A program made the position numbers and the translations under genes. The notes under the pieces are model-generated. The model was not told where the DNA came from. It worked only from the letters and a program-made list of their open reading frames with translations, and searched no databases. DNA of 64,000 bases from positions 1-64,000 of the forward strand of contig JAMLHA010000011.1 of NCBI GenBank assembly GCA_023957475.1, given 5' to 3'. Origin of the DNA: Crocinitomicaceae bacterium. GTDB lineage: Bacteria > Bacteroidota > Bacteroidia > Flavobacteriales_D > Crocinitomicaceae. Every line of letters starts with the position of its first letter. Positions within the stretch are counted from its first letter, which is position 1. This document shows positions 27,916 to 37,557 of this stretch, one piece after another.

Positions 27916-29475
27916 TTATAATTTCAACGCTTTAATGTATTCATCATCTCGGTAATAAATATCCCGCATCAAAAAAACTTCACTTTTAGGCGTTAAAGAA
28001 ACAGTTGCGTATTCAATAAAAACGGGTATTCTTTTTTTCAATTTGATAGGATGATGTTTTAATGGCAGAAGAAACAGTGAGTCGAGACTGTCAGGCGTTA
28101 CACTATTTTCATCCAATTCCAATACCAATTTTGCTAACTCAACTGGGTTTTCTGTTCGCATGCAACCGTGTGAATAGGTTCTTGCAACGTGTTTAAAATA
28201 GCTTTTTGATGGTGTATCGTGGAAATAAACATCGTATTTGTTGTAAAATTCAAATTTAACTATACCTAACGAGTTTTTTGGACCAGGTTGTTGCACCACT
28301 TTATAAGGAAATGTGTTCTTTTTTATTTTACTCCAATTGACTTTATTGGGATTGATGGTGTCTTTATTTCGAAGCAGTACCATATTGTTTTTAGCCAAAT
28401 AATTGACATTTGTTTTTAATGCAGGTAAAACTTCTTTGCTAGCAATGGAATAAGGAACATTCCAAAACGGATAAACAACAATTGTGTGGAGCGAAGAACT
28501 CAATTCAGGAGTTTGATTTTTAAAGGTGCCAACCACAATATTGTTTTCTGAGCAGAGTGTATCTTCGTTGTACAGCCTCAATTTATATTCTGGGATATTT
28601 ATTTGAAAATACCGTTTTGGATAGTTTGGCTTTTTTCTGATTTTTTCTAATACCAAGGCAATTCGCTGTGCTTTGTGCAAATTAGTTTCGGTGAGCGCTT
28701 GAACTGTTTCTTCATCAATTTTACCAGTAGGATTGACCCAATTATGTTCTTGAAATTTTTTTAATGACTTGACAAAAGCCAATGAGTCATGGAGATTTGT
28801 ACTGTCTAAATAGTTTTTCGTAAACAATAGTTGCGTGGCAGTTTTAATTGCATTAATCGAATCAGTTTTATAGGGTTTTAAATCAATTTTCTCTTCATTC
28901 AAATCATTGTTTTGGACAAAATCGAATAAGAAATTAGCTAGTGTTACATAAGAAGTATCATTGGGTCCCCAAGAAATGATTTTTTCTGCATATTTTTTTT
29001 CTGAGAAATCCAATAGCGTATCCAACGATTCAATGGCGACGTAGGTATAAGGTTTTAACACGGCTAATGTTGAATCGGACATACCATGTTTCAAATCGTG
29101 AAAACTCCGAGCTAGACCACAAACAATGACGAGTTCATTTTGTAATGCTAAACTATCACTCCAATTCAAATCAAAACGATTTTTTGACAATCCAAAATGT
29201 ATCGGTTTTTGCAATAAATCTTTTAAGGTGCTTCCTACTTCATTTAAACTGTCTTTTGACGACCAAAGAGGCTTGAATTGTCTATTGTTATAAAAGTCAT
29301 AAAGCAATTTTCTTCCTTGTTCATCGATGTTAAGTGTTTGCTGGTATTCTTCAGAAAGCATGAGTTGTAGTGTTTCCTCAATAGAAAGATTTTTCACAAT
29401 TATTTCGTGTTCAGTTACTTGATGTTTGCAACTCAATAGAAGTAGTATTGTGGTGAATAAGAGTATGTGCTTCAT
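27916..29475 (-). CDS. L,D-transpeptidase lipoprotein (YkuD, YcbB-like)
   Basis: A peptidoglycan cross-linking enzyme of the YcbB type, anchored in the periplasm by a lipobox (LLLLSC) near residue 15. The order is an N-terminal scaffold, a peptidoglycan-binding-like helix region (about 250-285: HDSLAFVKSLKKFQEHN), then the YkuD domain (about 305-480). The catalytic motif is YSHGCMR with C438; the upstream VYFHDTP carries the conserved His. It has 519 residues from the ATG at 29475, which begins the lipoprotein signal; the ATG at 29535 would add a non-signal stretch. Confidence 0.9.
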   Translation of the reverse strand: MKHILLFTTILLLLSCKHQVTEHEIIVKNLSIEETLQLMLSEEYQQTLNIDEQGRKLLYDFYNNRQFKPLWSSKDSLNEVGSTLKDLLQKPIHFGLSKNRFDLNWSDSLALQNELVIVCGLARSFHDLKHGMSDSTLAVLKPYTYVAIESLDTLLDFSEKKYAEKIISWGPNDTSYVTLANFLFDFVQNNDLNEEKIDLKPYKTDSINAIKTATQLLFTKNYLDSTNLHDSLAFVKSLKKFQEHNWVNPTGKIDEETVQALTETNLHKAQRIALVLEKIRKKPNYPKRYFQINIPEYKLRLYNEDTLCSENNIVVGTFKNQTPELSSSLHTIVVYPFWNVPYSIASKEVLPALKTNVNYLAKNNMVLLRNKDTINPNKVNWSKIKKNTFPYKVVQQPGPKNSLGIVKFEFYNKYDVYFHDTPSKSYFKHVARTYSHGCMRTENPVELAKLVLELDENSVTPDSLDSLFLLPLKHHPIKLKKRIPVFIEYATVSLTPKSEVFLMRDIYYRDDEYIKALKL

Positions 29476-29637
29476 AGTGTAAAAATAAAAAACTTTTTGA
29501 TTTACTAAAACAAAGACATGTATAAATTTTGGCAATTCGCTTATGACTTGTTTGATTTCATTCTAGATGTTGCCCTGAAAGGATCCACTTTTAAAATCAT
29601 TCACAAAAAAATAATGCAACCAACTAAATCTTTATTT

Positions 29638-29645
29638 TACATTTG
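29638..29645 (+). promoter_or_regulatory. -7 box TACATTTG, leaderless start
   Basis: A perfect box ending 6 nt before the ATG at 29652. The in-frame TTG at 29643 lies inside it and cannot be the start. Confidence 0.68.
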
Positions 29646-29651
29646 TACAGT

Positions 29652-30641
29652 ATGAAAATAGGAATAACAGGTGCTTCTGGACATATTGGAAGTGTTTTAT
29701 GTAGAGAATTGATTAATGCCAATCATGATGTGGTGGCGCTAATTCGCAGTTCTTCAAAAGCTTTAAAAGGATTGTCCATAACAAAAGTTGATGGAGATGT
29801 TTTGGATGTTGATTCACTACGTCAATTTATGCAAGATTGTGATGTCGTCATTCATGCGGCTGGCGCGATAAAATTGGGTTATAAATTCAATAAAAAAATA
29901 CACGATATTAATGTTATTGGCACAAAAAATGTATTGGAAATAGCAAAGGAAGTTGGTGTTAAGAAAGTGATTCATTTTAGTTCTATTCACGTTTTTAAAC
30001 AAAGTCCGTATGATGTGGAATTGAATGAAACAAGGCAGTTTGTAGCTGAAAAATCTATTTTTTATGATCAAACAAAACGTGATGGACATCTTTTGGCATT
30101 GGAAGCTGCAAAAAATGGCCAAGATGTTGTTATTGTTTGCCCAACCGGAGTGGTAGGCCCTTTCGATTTCCAACCTTCAAAACTTGGGAAGGCAGTTATT
30201 GATATTTATAAGGGAAAGATACCTGCTGTTGTGAAAGGTGGTTTTGATTTTGTTGATGTGCGAGATGTGGTTCAAGGTACGATGTTGGCATTGGAAAAAG
30301 GAAAAAGTGGTGAGGCTTATATACTTGGAGGTAGTTATTATACTATTAAGGAATTTGCTGATTGTGTGTTAGATATAAAAAATAAAAAAAGGAAAATGGT
30401 TGTACTTCCGTTTTTTATGGCTATCATTGGTGTGCCTTTTGTAAAACTTTGGTCTTTACTAACGAAGCAACCTCCTTTGTACGACATGGTTTACATGGAT
30501 ATACTTCAGGATGGAAATAGAAAGATTAGTTCTTCTAAGGCAAAAAATGAATTGGGATATACACCTAGATTATTGAAAGAAACCATCATAGACACAATTG
30601 ATTGGTTTGTTCAGACTGGTAAAATAAAAGAAAAAAAATAA
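29652..30641 (+). CDS. NAD-dependent epimerase/dehydratase, 3-beta-HSD-like
   Basis: An extended short-chain dehydrogenase of 329 residues. The Rossmann motif is GASGHIG (residues 7-13). The catalytic Ser/Tyr-Lys appear in FSSIHVF and in FYDQTKRDG (YxxxK variant). The C-terminal half, with FADCVLDIKNKKRKMVVLPFF, resembles 3-beta-hydroxysteroid dehydrogenase/isomerase-like and dihydroflavonol-reductase-like SDRs. It is followed after 1 nt by a steroid 5-alpha-reductase homologue, which suggests a shared isoprenoid or steroid-like substrate. Substrate unproven. Confidence 0.85.
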   Translation: MKIGITGASGHIGSVLCRELINANHDVVALIRSSSKALKGLSITKVDGDVLDVDSLRQFMQDCDVVIHAAGAIKLGYKFNKKIHDINVIGTKNVLEIAKEVGVKKVIHFSSIHVFKQSPYDVELNETRQFVAEKSIFYDQTKRDGHLLALEAAKNGQDVVIVCPTGVVGPFDFQPSKLGKAVIDIYKGKIPAVVKGGFDFVDVRDVVQGTMLALEKGKSGEAYILGGSYYTIKEFADCVLDIKNKKRKMVVLPFFMAIIGVPFVKLWSLLTKQPPLYDMVYMDILQDGNRKISSSKAKNELGYTPRLLKETIIDTIDWFVQTGKIKEKK

Positions 30642-30642
30642 A

Positions 30643-31404
30643 ATGAACTACGAAAATTACTATTATTTGACATTGGCATGGATTGCAGTAGCCATAGCTG
30701 TTTTTCTCTTATTATTGTTTGTTACTGCTCCTTATGGTCGCCATACATCCAAAAATTGGGGCCCAATGATTGACAATAGAGTGGGGTGGGTCATTATGGA
30801 AGTATTTGTGTTGGTTGTCCTTTATTTCTTCGTGTTTACAGGTAGATATGGCTCCATTCAATCAAAAACCAATTTAATTATTTTGGCATTTTTCACGTTG
30901 CATTACCTCAATAGAAGTTTAATTTTTCCATTTCGATTAAGAACAAATGGGAAAAAAATGCCCGTTGTTATCATGCTAATGGGGATGTCCTTTAATTTGG
31001 CTAATGGATTTTTAATTGGCTATTTTTTAGGAAATCTACGAATTTATGGAGATTATTGGTTGACTACTCCAGCATTTATCATTGGAGCAATTGTCTTTTT
31101 TATAGGAATGACAATTAATTGGCAGTCAGATACTATCTTGATAAATTTAAGAAAACCAGGAGAAACCGGTTATAAAATCCCTACAGGTGGTTTGTTTAAA
31201 TGGGTGAGTTGCCCAAATCTATTGGGTGAAATTATCGAATGGACAGGTTTTGCTATTTTATCATGGAGTTTGCCTGGAGTTACCTTTTTGATTTGGACGT
31301 TTGCGAATTTAGTACCTCGTGGATTGGCACATCATCATTGGTACAAAGAAAAATTTGAAGATTATCCAAAAGAACGAAAAGCTGTTTTTCCAAAGGTTTG
31401 GTAA
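30643..31404 (+). CDS. Steroid 5-alpha-reductase family membrane protein
   Basis: A 253-residue polytopic membrane protein of the 3-oxo-5-alpha-steroid 4-dehydrogenase family. It has about six or seven helices. The C-terminal family signature is clear: FKWVSCPNLLGEIIEWTGFAI followed by RGLAHHHWYKEKFEDYPKERKAVFP. These enzymes use NADPH to reduce a conjugated double bond in steroids or other lipids. Its ATG is 1 nt after the stop of the SDR gene, so the two are translated from one mRNA and may act in sequence. Confidence 0.88.
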   Translation: MNYENYYYLTLAWIAVAIAVFLLLLFVTAPYGRHTSKNWGPMIDNRVGWVIMEVFVLVVLYFFVFTGRYGSIQSKTNLIILAFFTLHYLNRSLIFPFRLRTNGKKMPVVIMLMGMSFNLANGFLIGYFLGNLRIYGDYWLTTPAFIIGAIVFFIGMTINWQSDTILINLRKPGETGYKIPTGGLFKWVSCPNLLGEIIEWTGFAILSWSLPGVTFLIWTFANLVPRGLAHHHWYKEKFEDYPKERKAVFPKVW

Positions 31405-31409
31405 TAGTT

Positions 31410-32099
31410 TCAATTTCCAGTCAACGCTAAAATGTATTTATCCAAATACAATTGCATTTCTTTTGATTTGTATTGTTGAATAAATCGAGGGTGTTCTAAA
31501 ATGGTCATTTTATCAAATAGTTTGGCTTCTTTGTTTAATTGCTGAATAAATTCTGCATTTTTCTTTCCTAAAATAAAAACTTCATTGGTTGCTAAACCCA
31601 TTGAAATATGTTTTTTTAAAGAAGTAATCATGTAATCTTTCACAGATGCAAACAAAGTTTTGTCATCGTAATAATTGGCGTTTACCCAATCGCCTTTTTT
31701 TGTAGCGCGAACAATGGCTAATGGAAAAGGTGAATTGATGTAAAACTGGTTGTAAAAAGTAGCAGCACCTCCATATTCTTCAATCATTCGGTAGAGAAAT
31801 ACTGATGACACCTCGTGTGTACGAGCCGATTGCATTTTTATTCCACATACGCTTTCCAATCGTTTGGTATCAGTAAAAGGTACGCCAGTTACACCTGCAC
31901 CATGACGACTAGGGTTAATACCTATGATAAATTTTCGCTGCTTATTGTCGTTGTAGAACTTGTGATAAAACTGTTTCATAACAACAAGTGTTTCAGGGTT
32001 GTTCAAATAGGGATTTAACACCCTGAAATTCGTTGGCAATTCGTTGGCAAAATTCAACGATTCATTAAAAGAAATGATGCGTTCAGCTATTGTGTGCAT
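31410..32099 (-). CDS. Uracil-DNA glycosylase family protein (SMUG/DUF4918-like)
   Basis: A 229-residue protein of the uracil-DNA glycosylase fold related to single-strand-selective SMUG enzymes (DUF4918). The active-site motif 1 appears as IIGINPSRHGAGVTGVPFTD, and the C-terminal motif 2 as ILEHPRFIQQYK. It probably removes damaged uracil bases during base-excision repair, but activity is inferred from the family. It converges on the reductase gene with a 5-nt gap. Confidence 0.82.
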   Translation of the reverse strand: MHTIAERIISFNESLNFANELPTNFRVLNPYLNNPETLVVMKQFYHKFYNDNKQRKFIIGINPSRHGAGVTGVPFTDTKRLESVCGIKMQSARTHEVSSVFLYRMIEEYGGAATFYNQFYINSPFPLAIVRATKKGDWVNANYYDDKTLFASVKDYMITSLKKHISMGLATNEVFILGKKNAEFIQQLNKEAKLFDKMTILEHPRFIQQYKSKEMQLYLDKYILALTGN

Positions 32100-32212
32100 A
32101 TGTATAGGTGTTGAACAATTTGTTGGTTTAAAATTAAGAAAAGAAGATGTAAACCACCTTCCTATAAATGTTAATTTTTCTGATTGATAACAATTATTAT
32201 TTTAGTTACCAT

Positions 32213-32220
32213 AAATTTGT
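32213..32220 (+). promoter_or_regulatory. -7 box TAAATTTG of the lectin-like surface gene
   Basis: A perfect TAnnTTTG giving a leader of about 55 nt before the ATG at 32281. Confidence 0.6.
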
Positions 32221-32280
32221 ATTAGGAATTACTAAATACATTTAGTAAATTCATAATTAAAAACTAATTAATTAAGTATT

Positions 32281-35200
32281 ATGAAACAATTTTATAAATT
32301 ACTAAGTAACTATTTAGGAGTTGTATCTGCTTCTATAGTAGCGTCAACAATGTTTGCACAGACGGTGGATGTGCAAATAGGTAGTGGCCAAAGTACCTCT
32401 TCAAATTTACCTATAACATCGTATTATGAGTATTCTTATTCTCAACAAATTTATACAGCATCAGAATTAAACACAGCGGGAATTACAGGTCAAGCTCAAA
32501 TTTCAAAAATCCGTTTTTATAAAACAACGGGTGATTTGGGGAATAGTCTTACGCAATGGGATGTTTATTTAGGCAACACGACTAAAACGTCATTTTCATC
32601 TACATCCAATTGGGTAGAATCTTCAGATTTACAACAAGTCTATTCTGGTGTAGTTACAAATTCTGGAGATAATGCATGGTACGAAATTACATTTACAACT
32701 CCATTCATTTGGGACGGAATAAGTAATCTAGTTGTTGCTACTGATGAAAATCAACCCAGCTATGCAAGTGGTAATGCTAATTGGCAAATTTCTAATTTAG
32801 GAACAAGTAGAAGCCTAAATTATCGAAGCGACAGCAATAATCCTAATCCAGCGTCTCCACCAATTGCAACAGGAAGTTATAATTATGTAAATAACATGCA
32901 AGTTGTAGCTACATATCCAAGTGCTTGTTCAGGAGCACCTGTTATATCAACGATAACTCCAAATACAAACGTATTATGTGAGGGTGAAGCATTAGAATTA
33001 TCAATTGACAATGTTACAACCAACTATTTTTATAGTGGAATAACCTATCAATGGCAACAATTCGATGGAACAAACTGGAATAATATCAATGGAGCCACAG
33101 CAAGCAACTATTCAAATACTAACATTTCAACAACAGCAGATTATAGAGTCGTAGTTGGTTGTTCTTTTACAGGGGATAATACAACATTAGCGCCGGTTTC
33201 AATTACTGTAAATGCATTGCCATCAGTTGTTGTTGATAAAAGTTCAAGTGTTATTTGTTCCTCTTCTTCCGTTTCAATAACAGCTAGTGGTGCAGATTCG
33301 TATGTTTGGACACCTACAACTGGTTTGAGTTCTTCAAATACAGCAATTGTAGATGCAAGCCCAACATCATTAACAGTTTATACAGTAACAGGCACTAACG
33401 CAAATGGATGTACAAATACCGCTCAAACAACAGTAGAAATCTATGACAACGTTGTTGCACAACACAGTGTAACTCCAACAGAATTATGTGAGGCAAACGT
33501 TCCAACATCAATTACTGTTAGTACTCCCTCCGCTGTTGAAGGTGGTAGCTGGGAATATCGTTTTTTAAACGAAGATGGAACAACAGAAGCACAAACTTGG
33601 AATGCAACAAATACTTATAATTTTATCCCAACCGAAGATTCTGTTTACGTTTATTATTATCAATTAAGAAATTCAGCTTGTACAAACCCTCTTGGTTTAG
33701 TTAAGGTTTCAATTGTTGTTGGTTTTGGCGCAGAAGGAGTTGCTATTACTGATTATGACTGTAATAATCTTGCAGGTTCTGTATCTTTAATTAATCCTTT
33801 TGGTCAAACAAATAATTCTGTTTTGTATTCAAATGATTTTAATACACCAGCTGATTTATCTGCATTTGAATTATTTGGAAGTGCTGCAAACATTGATGGT
33901 AGATTGTTGTTAACACCATCTGCAACTAGTGCCAATGGTAATGCAATGTTGACAATACCAGATTTTACAACTGGTGTAAATAATTCGTTTACTATTTCAT
34001 TCAATCTAACAGCAGATCAACCGATAAATAACTATGGTACTGGGGGTGCAGATGGTATTACTTATTCTTTTGGAAATGATGCAACACCAACTTCTAATGG
34101 TAGTAATCATAATGGGCGAGGAACGAAGCTGCGTTTATCTTTTGATTCGGCTCATAATAGTGGTGAAAACAATAACCAATCTGGTATATATCTAGTTTAT
34201 GGTTGGACAGGAAGTACTGCATTTGGACCTTCTAGCACACAAACTTTGGCGTATTCTAGTAATACAACATCTTGGAAAATTAAAACAGATATTCCCGTTG
34301 TTTTAAATCTAAAATCAAACGGAACAGCAGATTTAACTGTAGATGGAGATACTATTTTTAGTAATGTTCAATTGCCACAGGAATATCTTGATGCAGATGT
34401 TTCTAATTGGAAACACCTATTCTCAGCAGGAACTGGAGGAGATGCATTGCGTCATGCAATTGACAACATAAATTTTGGTACAAGTGTAACAAGTTTTGGT
34501 ATTACTCAAAATGCGGGTGCTGCACCTCAAGATTGGCAGTTATCGCCAACTTTTACTAATTTATCTCCTGGAACATATTATATATGGGGGGCAAAAGATG
34601 AAACAGCTGCTTGCAGTAAACAAATTCAAACGGTGGAAATTGTAAATTTAAATCCTGTTGTAAATTTAGGTGCCGATACAACTATTTGCCAAGGAGAAAC
34701 ATTGGTGCTTGATGCAGGAAACCCTGGTTCAACTTATATATGGAGTGGAACAAATCAAGTTGACCAAATGTTGAATGTAACGACAGCCGGAACATACACT
34801 GTGTATGCTACTGCTTCCAATGGATGTTGGGGTATTGGAAACATCAATGTTTCCGTAAATGATGCGCCAACAGCAACAGGTATTTACAGACAAGGTTCTT
34901 ACCCAACTTTTACTTTTACAGTATTGAATGCAAATAATGCAGATACGTATGATTGGAATTTTGGTGACGGAAATACTTTAACCAATGCACCATCTACCAT
35001 AACACACTATTATGCAAGTGCAGCAACTGTAACAGTAACAGCTACGTTAACAAATACTTGTGGATCAACACAAGTTTCTCAAACGTATGCCGACCTCTCT
35101 GTAGAAGACAATCAATTGACAGGATTAGCGATCTCCCCTAATCCAACTACAGATCAGTTCATTGTTTCGTTGGATAACTCTGACAACGCTTTTGTTTCGG

Positions 35201-35349
35201 TTGTATCAACAACAGGAGCTAAAATCATGGATGCTACTTCGTTCTCCAATAAACTTGTTGTTAATACAAATACTTGGGAGAGTGGAATTTATTTCGTAGT
35301 AGTAACGAATAACGGACAAACGGCTACAAATAAAATTGTTGTTCGTTAA
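32281..35349 (+). CDS. T9SS-secreted surface protein with L-type lectin and PKD domains
   Basis: A 1022-residue exported protein with a signal peptide (about 1-26, ending MFAQT). Ig-like repeats follow (about 210-460), with recurrent YxWTPTTGLS and CEGEALELS motifs. An L-type lectin-like sandwich spans about 515-745, and a PKD domain about 860-930 (DWNFGDG). The last 80 residues are a T9SS type A sorting domain (ISPNPTTDQFIVSL ... IYFVVVTNNGQ, ending KIVVR). It is therefore exported across the outer membrane by the type IX system, probably to bind glycans. It has its own promoter and terminator. Confidence 0.9.
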   Translation: MKQFYKLLSNYLGVVSASIVASTMFAQTVDVQIGSGQSTSSNLPITSYYEYSYSQQIYTASELNTAGITGQAQISKIRFYKTTGDLGNSLTQWDVYLGNTTKTSFSSTSNWVESSDLQQVYSGVVTNSGDNAWYEITFTTPFIWDGISNLVVATDENQPSYASGNANWQISNLGTSRSLNYRSDSNNPNPASPPIATGSYNYVNNMQVVATYPSACSGAPVISTITPNTNVLCEGEALELSIDNVTTNYFYSGITYQWQQFDGTNWNNINGATASNYSNTNISTTADYRVVVGCSFTGDNTTLAPVSITVNALPSVVVDKSSSVICSSSSVSITASGADSYVWTPTTGLSSSNTAIVDASPTSLTVYTVTGTNANGCTNTAQTTVEIYDNVVAQHSVTPTELCEANVPTSITVSTPSAVEGGSWEYRFLNEDGTTEAQTWNATNTYNFIPTEDSVYVYYYQLRNSACTNPLGLVKVSIVVGFGAEGVAITDYDCNNLAGSVSLINPFGQTNNSVLYSNDFNTPADLSAFELFGSAANIDGRLLLTPSATSANGNAMLTIPDFTTGVNNSFTISFNLTADQPINNYGTGGADGITYSFGNDATPTSNGSNHNGRGTKLRLSFDSAHNSGENNNQSGIYLVYGWTGSTAFGPSSTQTLAYSSNTTSWKIKTDIPVVLNLKSNGTADLTVDGDTIFSNVQLPQEYLDADVSNWKHLFSAGTGGDALRHAIDNINFGTSVTSFGITQNAGAAPQDWQLSPTFTNLSPGTYYIWGAKDETAACSKQIQTVEIVNLNPVVNLGADTTICQGETLVLDAGNPGSTYIWSGTNQVDQMLNVTTAGTYTVYATASNGCWGIGNINVSVNDAPTATGIYRQGSYPTFTFTVLNANNADTYDWNFGDGNTLTNAPSTITHYYASAATVTVTATLTNTCGSTQVSQTYADLSVEDNQLTGLAISPNPTTDQFIVSLDNSDNAFVSVVSTTGAKIMDATSFSNKLVVNTNTWESGIYFVVVTNNGQTATNKIVVR

Positions 35350-35369
35350 TTTATTAACTGCATGTATTG

Positions 35370-35396
35370 AAGGGAGAGGCAGTCTCTCCCTTTTTT
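35370..35396 (+). terminator. Terminator of the lectin-like surface gene
   Basis: AAGGGAGAG pairs with CTCTCCCTT around a 5-nt loop, followed by a T-run, 20 nt after the stop codon. Confidence 0.88.
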
Positions 35397-35455
35397 ATTC
35401 ATAAAACTTATTGCAATCAATATTCGTCTGTATATAAACTGTAAATCATAAAGTC

Positions 35456-36052
35456 ATGAAATTTGTTATTTCTTTAAGTTTAATCCCAACATTATCAATA
35501 AATTTAGTGTTTTCACAGTGTGGCTCTGTGTTGCCTAATTTAGGGAATGATACTTTGATTTGTCAAGGGCAATCCATCACATTGAACCCAGGTACTTTTA
35601 ATTCTTATTTGTGGGATAATAATACAACTAGTGCTACTCGAAATGTTACTCAAACAGGTGAGTATTGGGTGAGAGTTGGAACGCTCGATTTAACAGATAA
35701 TCTTATTGTTAATGGTGATTTTGAGCTTGGAAACACGGGCTTTTCTACGGGCTATACCTATTCAAATACATCAACAGGTTCGTATGGTGTATTGTCTCAA
35801 GAGGGCTATTATACCATCACAAGTTCTCCAAGTTTAGCTCATACCAATTTTATTTCATGTACAGATCATACTCCTCCATCAGGAACTCAAATGATGGTAG
35901 TCAATGGTGCTAACAATCCAACTAATTTATGGTGTCAAACAGTTAATGTAACCCCAAATACTGATTATTATTTCGGGACATGGGTGTCTAATGCTTTAAA
36001 TGATGCTAACGTAGCTCAATTGCAATTTTCTATTAATAATTCTACAATCTGA
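35456..36052 (+). pseudogene. T9SS type B surface protein, N-terminal part before in-frame TGA
   Basis: The first 198 codons of a surface protein with a signal peptide (MKFVISLSLIPTLSINLVFSQ). An Ig-like motif follows (LGNDTLICQGQSITLNPG), then the beginning of a carbohydrate-binding-like domain (NLIVNGDFELGNTGFSTGY). The frame stops at TGA 36050-36052 after INNSTI and then continues without a shift into the next segment. Related domains carry a Gly here (I-G), so GGA to TGA is the probable change. Together the two parts would encode a 660-residue protein. Confidence 0.75.
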
Positions 36053-36088
36053 TCTTTCTTTTCACCTCTTAGTACAGGTTGTTCTTGG

Positions 36089-37438
36089 GTGCAATTTTAC
36101 CAAATTTGGAATTCAGGAATCTCAACAACTGCTAATATTTGTATTGTGAATCAAAATACGAATATATCGGGTAATGACTTTATGATTGATGATGTCACGT
36201 TTACAACCATTTGTTATGATTACGATACAATAAAAGTAACTTCTGTTCCTAAACCCGTGTTTACAGTTACTCCAAATGATACGATTTGTGCAGGAGAAAT
36301 GTCCTCAATAATAGCTTCTTCTACCTCTTCAAACCTAACTTATACATGGAATCCAGGAAATATACATTCAAATGAATTAAATATATCACCTAGTTCGTCA
36401 ACTTTTTATTCTGTTACAGCTGTAGATACCAATGGCTGTATTTCTGATTTGGTGAGTAGATTAGTTTATGTTTTACCATTACCAACAGTTTCAATAATAG
36501 AATTAGCGGATACTGTGTGTTTTGGTGATACTGTATATTTGACCGCTTCATCGCCTACGCAAAACCTTACTTTTATTTGGGCGCCAACAGCATCCACTTT
36601 ACAACAAATTAAAGATATACCATTAATTTCTTCTCAGTATATTGTTCAAGCAACTAATCTTGCTGGTTGTTCGGGATATGACACAGTAAATATTGAAGTT
36701 ATTCCACCATTAGAGTTGACTTTTACTGGAAACACTACCATTTGTGAAGGTGATAGCACGATTCTTTATGTAGCAGGAAATATTCCTTCAACGCAATTTG
36801 TTTGGGAAAACACAACAGCTGGAAGTCAAACTATTGTGGCTCCAACCAATAGCACATATATTCATGTAACAGGCACTTATCTAAATTGTCCTCAAACGAT
36901 TGATTCAATTTTGATTGTTGTCATTACTATACCGTCAATTCAACTGCCGTTAGATGTACAAATATGCAAAGGAGAAACTATACAAACAACTGTTGGTGCA
37001 ACCCCTTCATCAAGTACAATTCATTGGATCTCATTGGGAGAAACAACAGGAACAACTCAGACATTTACTTCAGTTGATGATCAATACATACTTGTATATG
37101 CAGATAATGGAGGGTGTGTATCTGCAATAGATTCTTTTTTTATAGATGTGCTTTTATCGTGTAATATTACTGTTCCAAATGTGTTTACGCCTAATAATGA
37201 TGGTGTTAATGATGGGTTTTCATTACTTACGATTGATGGAATAGAAAGTTTGAATTGTGTGATAGTTAACCGTTGGGGAAATGTTATTAAACGTTTTGAC
37301 CAACCAAATTTTGTTTGGGATGGGAAAGATGCTAACGGACATGCACAAGCAGAAGGAGTGTATTTTTATCGAATTAATGGATTTACATCAGGGGGAGAAG
37401 AAATTCAACAACAAGGTTTTGTATCGCTAGAGCGATAA
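36089..37438 (+). pseudogene. T9SS type B surface protein, C-terminal part after in-frame TGA
   Basis: Same frame as the upstream part, with 12 codons between the TGA and the GTG at 36089. It finishes the CBM-like domain (GCSWVQFYQIWNSG, DFMIDDVTF). Three or four Ig-like/PKD-type repeats follow. It ends with the gliding-motility-associated T9SS type B domain (NVFTPNNDGVNDGFSL, NRWGNVIKRF, EGVYFYRINGF). If translated alone from GTG it would lack a signal peptide, so the gene is probably inactive unless the TGA is read through. Confidence 0.78.
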
Positions 37439-37484
37439 TATAAAAAGGAAATTAAGCAGACGTTAAGTCGTTTTCCAAATAAAG

Positions 37485-37526
37485 AAAAAGTCTTCTTTAC
37501 CATTTTTAGGTGAAGAAGACTTTTTT
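37485..37526. terminator. Bidirectional terminator
   Basis: An 18-bp stem with one mismatch (AAAAAGTCTTCTTTACC pairing with GGTGAAGAAGACTTTTTT) around a short loop, with T-runs on both strands. It serves the T9SS gene (+) and the membrane-protein gene plus its 3' element (-). Confidence 0.88.
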
Positions 37527-37557
37527 CTGTTAAAACTTACTTTGATACCTGTGAAAC

